From: an uncultured Alistipes sp.
GTDB lineage: Bacteria; Bacteroidota; Bacteroidia; Bacteroidales; Rikenellaceae
Direction: 5' to 3'
Assembly (NCBI GenBank): GCA_900553175.1
Contig: USCH01000001.1
Location: forward strand, 1 to 64,000
DNA length: 64,000 nucleotides
This document shows, in pieces, positions 1 through 8,702 of this stretch; positions within the stretch are counted from its first letter, which is position 1, and every line of letters begins with the position of its first letter. The position numbers and the translations under genes are program-made. The notes beneath the pieces were generated by a model that ran no database searches, was not told where the DNA came from, and saw only the letters and a program-made list of their open reading frames with translations.

Positions 1-252
1 GCTGAAGTCGAAAGACACACGCGTTATCATGACCTTTTCCGGAGGCTGGTTGGAGATGGCATTGGCATGACGCAAGCATCCGATTGGAGGCGAATGAGTT
101 GTATAAATAACTGTTTTTTAGCTGTTTGATAACTTCAGTAGCCGTGAACTGCGGATCGGTTGCGGATGAATGATCCTGCGAGACGGGATTTTTCCGCTGC
201 TGATGATTTCAAAGCGAAATCCGTCTTGTCGGTTCATCTTTATTTAGAACAG
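1..252. other. Upstream region without a confident gene
   Basis: No gene can be supported here. A short open frame at 2-70 on the + strand reads like the C-terminal end of a protein (ending in GGWLEMALA before TGA), so the window may begin just inside the 3' end of a neighbouring gene, but the stretch is too short to judge. The rest is AT-richer than the flanking genes and looks like the upstream and leader region of the SusC operon. No TAnnTTTG promoter box was recognised. Confidence 0.3.
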
Positions 253-274
253 ATTACTTAAACGTTTAAGCAAT
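253..274. promoter_or_regulatory. LacI-type operator palindrome upstream of the SusCD operon
   Basis: The core CTTAAACGTTTAAG (257-270) is a perfect 14-base palindrome with the central CG typical of LacI-family operators. The symmetry extends to 22 bases (253-274) with only one mismatched pair (256/271). It lies about 140 bases before the first SusC gene. A 12-of-14 match occurs at 18069-18082 before the MFS transporter, next to a LacI-type gene. Binding by that regulator is inference. Confidence 0.75.
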
Positions 275-414
275 TCGGGGCCTTGCCGATGAATATGAAT
301 GGAAAAGAGAGTTCCCGGACGGAGCGGGGCGAACGCATTTGACCGATCGACCGATGTCCGACCGAGAGTCCGATAACCGACACTTGAATAAATCCGAAAC
401 TTTTTTATGTGCCT

Positions 415-3400
415 ATGAATCTATTCGAACTTCTGCGTTTGCGATTCCCGATCCGGGGCGCGGCCCGCTGGCTCGCGCTGACGGTTTGCATGATCGCATT
501 GTCGCCGTGCGCGCTGTTTGCCCAGTCGCACGTGATTACCGGTAAGGTAGTCGACGAAAAGGGCATGCCGGTCATCGGCGCCAACGTCATCGTCGACGGA
601 TCGACCGTCGGTACCAACACGGATATCGACGGCAACTTCACCCTGCGCGTCACCCCCCCCCAGCATAAGACGCTGGTGGTCATGTATCTGGGCTATGAGA
701 ATGCGAAACTGCCCATCGGTACCAGAACCCATTTCGAAGTAACGCTCCAGCCCGACAACAAGACCATCGACGAGGTGGTCGTCGTCGCTTACGGCACCCA
801 GAAGAAAGTGGCGGTGACGGGTGCGCTTGCGTCGGTGAGCAGCAACGAACTCAAACGGTCGCCCGTGTCGAACTTCTCCACGGCGCTGGCCGGACGTCTG
901 CCCGGTCTGACTGTCACGCAGGCTTCGGGTATGCCCGGCGACGAGCGGGTCGATCTGAAGCTGCGCGGCGTGAGCACGACGGGTAACTCGGCACCGCTCA
1001 TCCTCATCGACGGCGTGCCCCGCGACGACCTCAGCTCGCTGGACGCCAACGAGGTGGAGAATGTGACCGTTCTTAAGGACGCTTCGGCCACGGGCGTGTT
1101 CGGCGTACGCGGCGCCAACGGCGTCATTCTGGTCACGACCCGCCGGGGCAACACCGGCAAGGCCGATGTGGCCATCACGGCCGAATACGGCATTCAGCAG
1201 CTGCTCGTCCGCGGCGCCTACAAGCTCGATTCGTGGGATTATGCGGCGCTGCTCAACGAACGCAATGCCAACGACAACATGGATCCCTACTACAACGAGT
1301 GGCAGATCGAACGGTTCCGCAGCGGCGACGATCCGGTTTTCTTCCCCAACCGCGACCCCTACGACGAGTATACGAAACTCGGCCAGCAGTACAAGATCAA
1401 CGCCAACGTATCGGGCGGTACGGACCGCATCCAGTATTTCATCAACGCCTCCTATCTGGACCAGGGCAGCGTCTTCCGCACGGTGCCCAAGTCGGTGCTG
1501 GGCTACGACCCCAGCTTCTGGCTCAAGCGTGTCAACGTGCGCACCAACATCGACTACAAGATCTCCGAGCGGGTGAAGTTCAGCCTCAACCTGAGCTCCT
1601 ACCTCAACAAGCGCAACATGATCATGTGGGGCGACGGTCTGGATTGGGCCACCGACGTCAACTTCGACGATGCGGCCGCCAGCTTCGTGGTGGGCGGTCT
1701 GAACCGCGTGCCGCCTACGGCTCCCGGTCCCGCCATTCCGGCCAATACCTACGATCTGAACGGCAACCTGCTGCCCGAGGGCGGCTGGGTGCAGGACGGT
1801 TCGGGCTACCAGCTCTACCCGCGCATGAACCTGGGCGGCTACATCCGCCAGATGAAGAGCACGCTCAATTCGAGCGCCGCCATCGACTGGGACATGGGCA
1901 ATTGGGTTAAGGGCCTCAAGCTGCGCGCCATGTTCTCCTACGACCTTTACGCGACCGGATTCATCAAGGCTACCCGTTCCTACAACCGCTACGGTTTCCA
2001 CCAGGCTTCGGGTCCCGACGACCAGTCCTACTTCGAGGTGCAGCACACCGACACCGCATTCGACGGCATCCACGCCGAGACCAGCCTCAATTTCCACAAC
2101 GGAGGCCGCGGACAGTCGTCGATGTACAAGTTCAACTCGCAGCTGCAGCTCAACTACGACCGTCTGTTCAACGAGAAGCACGATTTCCACCTGCTGTTCC
2201 TCGGCCAGATCGACAATTCGGTGAGCAATGCGGCCCATTCGCTCTACCTGCCCTACAACATGCTCTATTTCTCGGGCCGTGCCACCTACACCTTCGACAA
2301 CCGCTATACGGCCGAGGTGAACCTGGGTATCAACGGTTCGGAGCAGTTCGCCAAGGAGAACCGCTTCGGCGTCTTCCCGGCCGTGTCGCTGGGCTGGACC
2401 CTCAGCGAGGAGCCGTTCATCAAGAACAACATCGATCCCAAATGGCTCGACTTCTTCAAGATCCGCGCGTCGTTCGGCGTCGTGGGTAACGACCGTCTTT
2501 CCGACCAGACCCGTTTCCTCTACATGGACAACGTGCGCGTGGTGGACGGCGGTGCGCTCGCATCGCTCGGCCGCGGCCAGTATGTCTCCACGGCCATGAT
2601 CGGCAACCCCGCCCTGACGTGGGAGACCGCCAAGCAGTGGAACTACGGTGTCGATGTCGGCTTCCTGAACGGCGTGTCGTTCAACTTCGACTACTTCACC
2701 GAGGACCGTACCGACATTCTGGTCAACCGCACCACGGTGCCGCTGGTTCAGGGTCTCGGCTCCGGCGCCCTGCCCCGCGTGAACATGGGCCGCGTGAAGA
2801 ACCACGGCTACGAAATCGTACTGGGCTACCAGCGCCAGCTCACCAAGGACCTCTTCCTGGGCGTTTCGGCCAATTACAACTTCGCCCGCAACAAGGTGAT
2901 CGAGGCCGACGAGGTGAAGCTTCCGACGGGCCGCAACGGCTATCTCTACGAATACCGGCAGACCGGATTCCCCATCGGACAGACCTGGGTGCTTCAGGTC
3001 GACTATGAAGACGGAGCCGGCAACGGTTACATCAACACCGAGGAGGACCTGGCCAAATACAGCGCCATGTACGGCGGTTATGCCCGCGCGTTCCTGGGCC
3101 AGTGGAAATTCGTCGACCAGAACGGCGACGGCAAGATCGACGAGAAAGACCAGATTCCCTACGGTTATCCTTCGGGCACGCCCGAAATCACCTACGGCGC
3201 CACGATGTCGCTGTCGTGGAAAAACCTCGACTTCAGCATGCAGTGGCAGGGCGTGGCCCACAAGCAGGGTGTCTATGTGGTCGGCATGTTCGGCAACGGT
3301 CACCTCACGGGCGAATGGGAACTCCATGCCTGGACCAAGGAGCGCTTCGAAAACGGCGAGCCGATCACCTATCAGGCTTTGAGAAACGGAGCCACGCTCG

Positions 3401-3663
3401 CCAGCGGTGCCGTGAACGAGCGCAGCGACTATGTGGTCAGCGATATGAAGTTCGTGCGTCTGAAGAACGTCGAGCTGGGCTACTCGCTGCCCAAGAAGTG
3501 GATGGACAAGATCGGCATCGGCGGCATCCGTTTCGCCGTGACGGGTCAGAACCTGTGGAACACGAACAACATGAAGACCCGCAGTATGGACCCCGAGGCC
3601 AACAACGAAAACCAGTATCCGCTGACGCGCAACATCAGTTTCTCGATTCAGCTCAAACTGTAA
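415..3663 (+). CDS. SusC-type TonB-dependent outer-membrane receptor (first of two)
   Basis: SusC/RagA family glycan importer, 1082 residues, expected to form a TonB-driven outer-membrane barrel with the SusD encoded next. A signal peptide (residues 1 to about 37, ending FAQ) is followed by a carboxypeptidase-D regulatory-like domain (about 40-125), a plug (about 130-245, with GTQKKVAVTGALASV and the LKDASATGVFGVRGANGVI segment), then the barrel. An acidic loop DQNGDGKIDEKD (901-912) is common in SusC proteins. ATG at 415 is preferred over the in-frame GTG at 409 because it gives a normal signal peptide. A run of nine C (653-661, residues about 80-82) lies in the N-terminal domain; one base lost or gained would lead to a stop. 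First gene of an operon reaching 16254, with a LacI-type operator upstream. The ligand is inferred, from the rhamnosidases nearby, to contain rhamnose. Confidence 0.95.
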   Translation: MNLFELLRLRFPIRGAARWLALTVCMIALSPCALFAQSHVITGKVVDEKGMPVIGANVIVDGSTVGTNTDIDGNFTLRVTPPQHKTLVVMYLGYENAKLPIGTRTHFEVTLQPDNKTIDEVVVVAYGTQKKVAVTGALASVSSNELKRSPVSNFSTALAGRLPGLTVTQASGMPGDERVDLKLRGVSTTGNSAPLILIDGVPRDDLSSLDANEVENVTVLKDASATGVFGVRGANGVILVTTRRGNTGKADVAITAEYGIQQLLVRGAYKLDSWDYAALLNERNANDNMDPYYNEWQIERFRSGDDPVFFPNRDPYDEYTKLGQQYKINANVSGGTDRIQYFINASYLDQGSVFRTVPKSVLGYDPSFWLKRVNVRTNIDYKISERVKFSLNLSSYLNKRNMIMWGDGLDWATDVNFDDAAASFVVGGLNRVPPTAPGPAIPANTYDLNGNLLPEGGWVQDGSGYQLYPRMNLGGYIRQMKSTLNSSAAIDWDMGNWVKGLKLRAMFSYDLYATGFIKATRSYNRYGFHQASGPDDQSYFEVQHTDTAFDGIHAETSLNFHNGGRGQSSMYKFNSQLQLNYDRLFNEKHDFHLLFLGQIDNSVSNAAHSLYLPYNMLYFSGRATYTFDNRYTAEVNLGINGSEQFAKENRFGVFPAVSLGWTLSEEPFIKNNIDPKWLDFFKIRASFGVVGNDRLSDQTRFLYMDNVRVVDGGALASLGRGQYVSTAMIGNPALTWETAKQWNYGVDVGFLNGVSFNFDYFTEDRTDILVNRTTVPLVQGLGSGALPRVNMGRVKNHGYEIVLGYQRQLTKDLFLGVSANYNFARNKVIEADEVKLPTGRNGYLYEYRQTGFPIGQTWVLQVDYEDGAGNGYINTEEDLAKYSAMYGGYARAFLGQWKFVDQNGDGKIDEKDQIPYGYPSGTPEITYGATMSLSWKNLDFSMQWQGVAHKQGVYVVGMFGNGHLTGEWELHAWTKERFENGEPITYQALRNGATLASGAVNERSDYVVSDMKFVRLKNVELGYSLPKKWMDKIGIGGIRFAVTGQNLWNTNNMKTRSMDPEANNENQYPLTRNISFSIQLKL
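653..661 (+). repeat. Nine-C homopolymer in SusC 1
   Basis: A run of nine C reads as ACC CCC CCC. With ten C the next codons give GCA TAA; with eight C the frame runs about 27 codons to TAA. It is a potential slipped-strand switch. Confidence 0.6.
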
Positions 3664-3681
3664 TACAACAACTCGGACAAT

Positions 3682-5577
3682 ATGAAGATAATACGATATA
3701 TCGGAGCATTCATGCTGGCAGCGGTGCTCGCGCCCTCCTGCTCGCTGCTCGACATCACGCCCGACGGCCGTGTGACGCTCGAAGATATTTTTGCCGATCA
3801 CGATATGACGGGGGCCTATCTGAACGGCTGCTACAACGACATCCCCGCTAAGGGAGGCTCCTATTACTGGGTCTGCAACGCCCCCACGGCCCTCTCCGAC
3901 GAGGGGTGGTACGTCTACGGCGTGCTGGCCGACGGTGTGCCTTCGCAGCTCTATCTGGGTACGGCTTCGGCCGCCTCGCATCCGCTGCGCGATTACAGCG
4001 ACAACCCCAAGGCCGATTATTACGGCACCTACATGTGGCAGCTGCGTCAGACCACGACCTTCCTTCAGCACATCGACCAGGCCAACGTCCGCACCGAGGC
4101 CGAGCGCAACCGCTGGCGCGCCGAGGCCCACGTGCTGCGTGCCTACTACATGTCGGAGATGCTCAAATGGTTCGGCGCCTTCGCCTACAATCCCAACGGC
4201 TATCCCGACGATTTCGACTACAAGACGCTGACCAAACCTTCGGTCTGGTGGATCGCCGAGCAGATCGACGCCGAATGCACGGCTGCCATCAACACGGCCG
4301 AGCTGCCCTGGCGCATCGACTCGAGCGCCGATGCGCTGCGCGCCACCAAGGCGCTGGCATGGTGCATCAAGTCGAAAATGTACCTCTTCGCCGCAAGTCC
4401 CCTGTTCGCCGACATCGACGAGTATTCGCAAGCCGAACAGAAGGCTCATTGGCAGAAGGCTTTCGAAGTGAACCAGGAGGCGGTCCGCCAACTCGAAGCC
4501 AACGGTTATGCGCTTAAGACCATGGTGGCCGACCAAGATCTTTACAAAGGCGATGCGGCTGCCTATCAGGAGCTTTTCACCTCCACGTCGCTCACTTCGG
4601 CCAGCGATCCCGAGACCATCTGGCACGGTCGCGGCAACCAGCGTTACACCGACCACAGCTACATCGGCTCCCATACGTGGAGTTCGACGCGCGCCGGAAT
4701 CGTTCCGGTGCAGGAGCTGGTCGACGCCTACGAAGTGCTGAGCGCCGACGGGACCAAGGCCGAGCCGCTGCTTGATCTGGCGAATCCCTACAATGCCGAC
4801 AAGTCGCCCAACTACAATTCGGCGGCTTTGGCGCTGGGCTACGATCCCGAAGACCCGTACAGCCATAACCTGCTTCACGATCATCCCGAGAACGAGGCCG
4901 ATAGAGTCCGTCGCGACCCGCGCATGGCGGTGACGATCATCTGCGACGGCGATCCGATCTACTGGAAGGGCGAGACGAAGTATATTGAAACGTATGTCGG
5001 CGGCGACAACGGGATTAACGACGACCCTAAGGAAAATGCGTACACCCGCACAGGATACTATTTCCGCAAGTACATTGGTCCCAACCACGACATCGACAAC
5101 GGCCTCTATTCGGCTCCCTGGAAGTATTTCCGCCTGGCCGAAATCAAGCTCAACCTGGCCGAAGCCGCCGCCGAAGCGGGCGAGTTGGGCGTCGCCGAGG
5201 CGCAGGTCAACGACGTGCGCCGCCGCGTGCACATGCCCGACCTGCCGGCCGGACTTTCGCAGGAGGAGATGATCCGTCGTGTCCGTCAGGAGCGTCGGGT
5301 GGAGCTCTGCTACGAGGAGTGCCGCTATTTCGACGTGCGCCGCTGGTCGGAATCCTATGCCAGCTCGAAACTCTACAAGGAAAATCTCGCTCCCTGCGGT
5401 ACGCTGACGAGCATGTGGATTACCAAAAACGAGGACGGAACCAAGACCTACCAGCGTCGTGCGAATCTGAAGAACCTTTCCACGCGCTACAGCGACGTGT
5501 TGCTGCCCATCCCGCAGACCGAGGCGCAGACGCTCTTTTCGCTGACCAGCAAAACGTGGCAGAATTACGGTTGGTAA
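3682..5577 (+). CDS. SusD/RagB-type surface glycan-binding lipoprotein (partner of SusC 1)
   Basis: SusD-family lipoprotein of 631 residues that should cap the preceding SusC barrel and capture glycan at the cell surface. The signal peptide ends in a lipobox with Cys20 (LAPSC). The body has the helical TPR-like SusD fold: an N-terminal part with RAYYMSEMLKWFG and the conserved C-terminal segment NDVRRRVHMPDLP followed by RQERRVELCYEECRYFDVRRW. The start lies 18 bases after the SusC stop, so the two are translated from one message. Length is slightly above the common 500-600. Ligand unknown. Confidence 0.95.
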   Translation: MKIIRYIGAFMLAAVLAPSCSLLDITPDGRVTLEDIFADHDMTGAYLNGCYNDIPAKGGSYYWVCNAPTALSDEGWYVYGVLADGVPSQLYLGTASAASHPLRDYSDNPKADYYGTYMWQLRQTTTFLQHIDQANVRTEAERNRWRAEAHVLRAYYMSEMLKWFGAFAYNPNGYPDDFDYKTLTKPSVWWIAEQIDAECTAAINTAELPWRIDSSADALRATKALAWCIKSKMYLFAASPLFADIDEYSQAEQKAHWQKAFEVNQEAVRQLEANGYALKTMVADQDLYKGDAAAYQELFTSTSLTSASDPETIWHGRGNQRYTDHSYIGSHTWSSTRAGIVPVQELVDAYEVLSADGTKAEPLLDLANPYNADKSPNYNSAALALGYDPEDPYSHNLLHDHPENEADRVRRDPRMAVTIICDGDPIYWKGETKYIETYVGGDNGINDDPKENAYTRTGYYFRKYIGPNHDIDNGLYSAPWKYFRLAEIKLNLAEAAAEAGELGVAEAQVNDVRRRVHMPDLPAGLSQEEMIRRVRQERRVELCYEECRYFDVRRWSESYASSKLYKENLAPCGTLTSMWITKNEDGTKTYQRRANLKNLSTRYSDVLLPIPQTEAQTLFSLTSKTWQNYGW

Positions 5578-5595
5578 TCTTTAATACGAAATCCC

Positions 5596-8500
5596 ATGAG
5601 AATACAGATAAAACAAACAGCAATTCTGCTTGCGGCCCTCGTCGCTTTCCCGTGCGGAGCGTCGTTCGCACAGACCGAGGAGCACGTGAAAGGTACGGTC
5701 CGGGATGCCGCCGGCGAGCCGGTTTTCGAGGCGCTCGTGACCGACGCCGAAGGACGCGTGCTCGGGACTACCGACCTGTTCGGCCGTTTCGAGCTGGAGG
5801 CAGCCTCCGGCAAGGAGCTCCAGTTCGTCAAGAACGGCTATGAAGTGGCTGCCGCTTCGAACCGCATTGAAACGCCTGCCGATGAGAAGAAACCTGCGAC
5901 CGTGGAGTATACGGTGACCATGCGCCGCGACATCTCGCGCAAGGATGAGGTGCTCGACTACGGCTACCACGTGAAACGTCGCCGGGGCATCCTCTCCGAG
6001 GCGGTTTCCGTCCTCGACGGCAAGCAGCTGGAGGACATTCCCACGTCGAATTTCAGCCAGATGCTCGAAGGCCAGATGCTCGGTCTGGGTACGATCGAAA
6101 CCTCTTCCGATCCGGGCAACGCCTCGGTGGATAAGTACGTGCGCGGCATTTCGACGATCCACAAGACCGCGCCGCTGGTCGTGCTGGACGGCGTGCTGAT
6201 GCAGGATTACAACATCGACTATCTGACGGCTGCCGAAATCGAGAACGTCGTGGTGCTCAAGGATGCGGCCGCCATGGCCATCTACGGTCTGAAAGGTGCC
6301 AACGGCGTGATCGTCATCAACACCAAGTCGGGTCTTCCGGGCTCGTTCGACGTGCGTTTCACGGCCGACATGTCGGTGCAGCAGATCAGCCGCAAGCCGC
6401 AGAACCTCTCGTCGTTCGAATACGCCACGCTCCGCAACCAGGCCTGGACCAACGACGGGGCTTCGGGCGATGCGCCCTTCTCCGACTACGAGATGGAGCA
6501 GTTCCGCAGCGGGTCCAATCCGCTCTATCCGAACAAAGACTGGTACAAGGAGTTCGTGCGCCCGCTGGGCACCATGGAGCGTCTGGGCGTGACGGTCAGC
6601 GGCGGCAGCCAGCGGACCCGCGTCTGGTCGAACATCAACTTCATGAACCAGACCTCGATGTTCAAGCAGCAGACCGACGAATACGTGGCCGCGCCGCGCC
6701 GGTTCTGGGTCAATTTCCGCGCCAAGGTCGATGTGGACATCTCGAAGCATGTCAGCGCCGAGGCCGGTGTGGCCGGTAACGTGCGCAACGACCGTCTGGC
6801 CGGCAGCGGCAATACGAACGGAACGATCTACAATTCGATCTTCACGCTTCCTCCCACCATGATGGGCCCGCTGACCGACGACGGCCGCGTGGTGACCATG
6901 GAGACGGTGCCCAATCCCACCTACGGACTTCTCAACCGTTCGGGCTACACGAAATACACGGGCATGTATCTTTCGACCTATGCCGGTCTGAAAGTCAACC
7001 TGGATTTCATCACCCGCGGCCTGAGCCTTTCGGGCAAGATCGCGTTCCAGTCCTCGAACGACCGTTACAATTTCTCGGTTCAGGACTATCGCCGCTACTA
7101 TTACGACTACGAACAGGGCGATTTCCGGCAGCTGGGTTCGAACATCGACTCGAACCTCTCCAACAGCGTGTCGGGCGAGTTCCAGTATGCGCTGAGCTTC
7201 ATCGCGCAGCTCGACTACGACCGCACGTTCGGCAAGCACAAGGTCGATGCCCATCTGTTCACCTATTACACCGACGAACAGTTCAGCAAGGTCGTCGCCG
7301 ACTATCCGGCGCTGGGTCTGCCTTACTACAACATGAATTCGGGCCTGAATGCCGGCTACAGCTACGACGACCGCTACGTGGTGAGCGCCACGCTGGGTCT
7401 GACGGCCTCCGATGTCTTCCCCAAGAAAAACCGGTTCACGTTCGTTCCGGCCGTGTCGGCCGCGTGGGTGGCTTCGAACGAGGCTTTCCTGAGCGATGTG
7501 AAGTGGCTCTCGCTGCTCAAGGTGCGCGCCTCGTACGGCATGGTCGCCTCCGATGCGTTCAATGTGGGCTACTACCGCTACCTCTACACCGATTACGTGC
7601 AGAAGGACGGCAACATCCGTTTGCTGGGCAATCCCGACCTGAAGCCCGAGAAGCACCTGATCCAGAACTACGGCATCGAGGTGGGGCTGTGGAACAAGCT
7701 GAACCTCTCGTTCGACTACTTCCGCCGCCATACGAGCAACATGCTCATCGACAGCGGCAGTTCGATCCCCTTATTCCAGGGCATCTACACGGCCAACTAC
7801 ATGAAGGTCAACGAGGGCGAAATGCGCAACCGCGGCATCGAGCTGGGCCTCGAGTACGCTACGGAACTGGGCCGCGGCTGGAGCGTCCGTGCCGGTGTCA
7901 ACTGGTCGCATGCCAAGAACAAGGTGATTTACGTCAATGAGATACCCGAGCCGGAGGCCGGTCCGGGGTACAGCGGCTTTGCGGAGCGCTACGTCGAGGA
8001 GGGACACCCCTACGGCCAGGTATTCGGTTACCGGATCGACCGCAGCAACGGCAACGGGTATATCAACACCGACGAGGAGCTGGCCAAATACACCGATATG
8101 TATGAATTGGGCACCCCGCGCAAGGGCGATTTCATCTACCAGGATGCCAACGGCGACGGCAAGATCAATGAAAAGGATATGACCGCGCTCGGCAAGGGCG
8201 CGATTCCGACCGACTTCACGACTTTCCGCGTGGGCTTCGGCTGGAAAGGCCTCGAACTGGACCTCATGTTCCAGGGCGTGCTGGGATACTACGGCGTGGT
8301 GGACTATCAGTCCGAGCTGAGCGCCAACGGTCTTTACAACGACATGCATCTGAAGTCGTGGACCCCCGAGCGTTATGCCGCCGGCGAGACGATCGACGCT
8401 CCGGCCATGAGCTACTCCTCCTCTTCGACGAGCATGCTGCGCAACGAGTACAACTATACCGATCGTTCGTTCTGGCGTCTGAAGAATGCGTCGCTCTCCT

Positions 8501-8682
8501 ACACGCTGCCTCAGCGTCTGATGCGCAATGCGGGCATTTCGCGCCTGAAGATCGTGTTGAGCGGCACCAATCTCTTCACCACGTCGAAACTCGAATCGAA
8601 GGTGATCGACCCTGAATTCGGCTATATGGACACTCTGCCGGCCATGCGGGTCATCAACCTGGGTGTGAAAATCGACTTCTAA
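5596..8682 (+). CDS. SusC-type TonB-dependent receptor (second)
   Basis: Second SusC/RagA-type transporter, 1028 residues, starting 18 bases after the first SusD. Signal peptide residues 1-26 (ending FAQ), carboxypeptidase-D regulatory-like domain (about 30-110), plug domain (about 130-250, with VVLKDAAAMAIYGLKGANGV), then the barrel, including an acidic loop DANGDGKINEKD near residue 850. The segment before the plug reads DEVLDYGYHVKRRRGILSEA instead of the usual VVGYGTQKK form, and the protein differs clearly from SusC 1. The two pairs are therefore not a recent duplication and may import different oligosaccharides or lengths. No long homopolymer run was seen in this copy. Confidence 0.95.
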   Translation: MRIQIKQTAILLAALVAFPCGASFAQTEEHVKGTVRDAAGEPVFEALVTDAEGRVLGTTDLFGRFELEAASGKELQFVKNGYEVAAASNRIETPADEKKPATVEYTVTMRRDISRKDEVLDYGYHVKRRRGILSEAVSVLDGKQLEDIPTSNFSQMLEGQMLGLGTIETSSDPGNASVDKYVRGISTIHKTAPLVVLDGVLMQDYNIDYLTAAEIENVVVLKDAAAMAIYGLKGANGVIVINTKSGLPGSFDVRFTADMSVQQISRKPQNLSSFEYATLRNQAWTNDGASGDAPFSDYEMEQFRSGSNPLYPNKDWYKEFVRPLGTMERLGVTVSGGSQRTRVWSNINFMNQTSMFKQQTDEYVAAPRRFWVNFRAKVDVDISKHVSAEAGVAGNVRNDRLAGSGNTNGTIYNSIFTLPPTMMGPLTDDGRVVTMETVPNPTYGLLNRSGYTKYTGMYLSTYAGLKVNLDFITRGLSLSGKIAFQSSNDRYNFSVQDYRRYYYDYEQGDFRQLGSNIDSNLSNSVSGEFQYALSFIAQLDYDRTFGKHKVDAHLFTYYTDEQFSKVVADYPALGLPYYNMNSGLNAGYSYDDRYVVSATLGLTASDVFPKKNRFTFVPAVSAAWVASNEAFLSDVKWLSLLKVRASYGMVASDAFNVGYYRYLYTDYVQKDGNIRLLGNPDLKPEKHLIQNYGIEVGLWNKLNLSFDYFRRHTSNMLIDSGSSIPLFQGIYTANYMKVNEGEMRNRGIELGLEYATELGRGWSVRAGVNWSHAKNKVIYVNEIPEPEAGPGYSGFAERYVEEGHPYGQVFGYRIDRSNGNGYINTDEELAKYTDMYELGTPRKGDFIYQDANGDGKINEKDMTALGKGAIPTDFTTFRVGFGWKGLELDLMFQGVLGYYGVVDYQSELSANGLYNDMHLKSWTPERYAAGETIDAPAMSYSSSSTSMLRNEYNYTDRSFWRLKNASLSYTLPQRLMRNAGISRLKIVLSGTNLFTTSKLESKVIDPEFGYMDTLPAMRVINLGVKIDF

Positions 8683-8702
8683 TCGCAAACGGCAATACTG
8701 TT

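Noticed and set aside
339..545. 68-codon open frame upstream of and overlapping the SusC start
   Set aside because: It overlaps the SusC signal-peptide region in another frame and has no family resemblance or promoter.
421..5232. A 1603-codon open frame on the minus strand antisense to the SusC and SusD genes
   Set aside because: It mirrors the codon bias of the well-supported + strand genes and encodes a low-complexity His/Val/Arg-rich product. Similar long antisense frames (for example 58767-61775 and 22555-25659) were rejected for the same reason.
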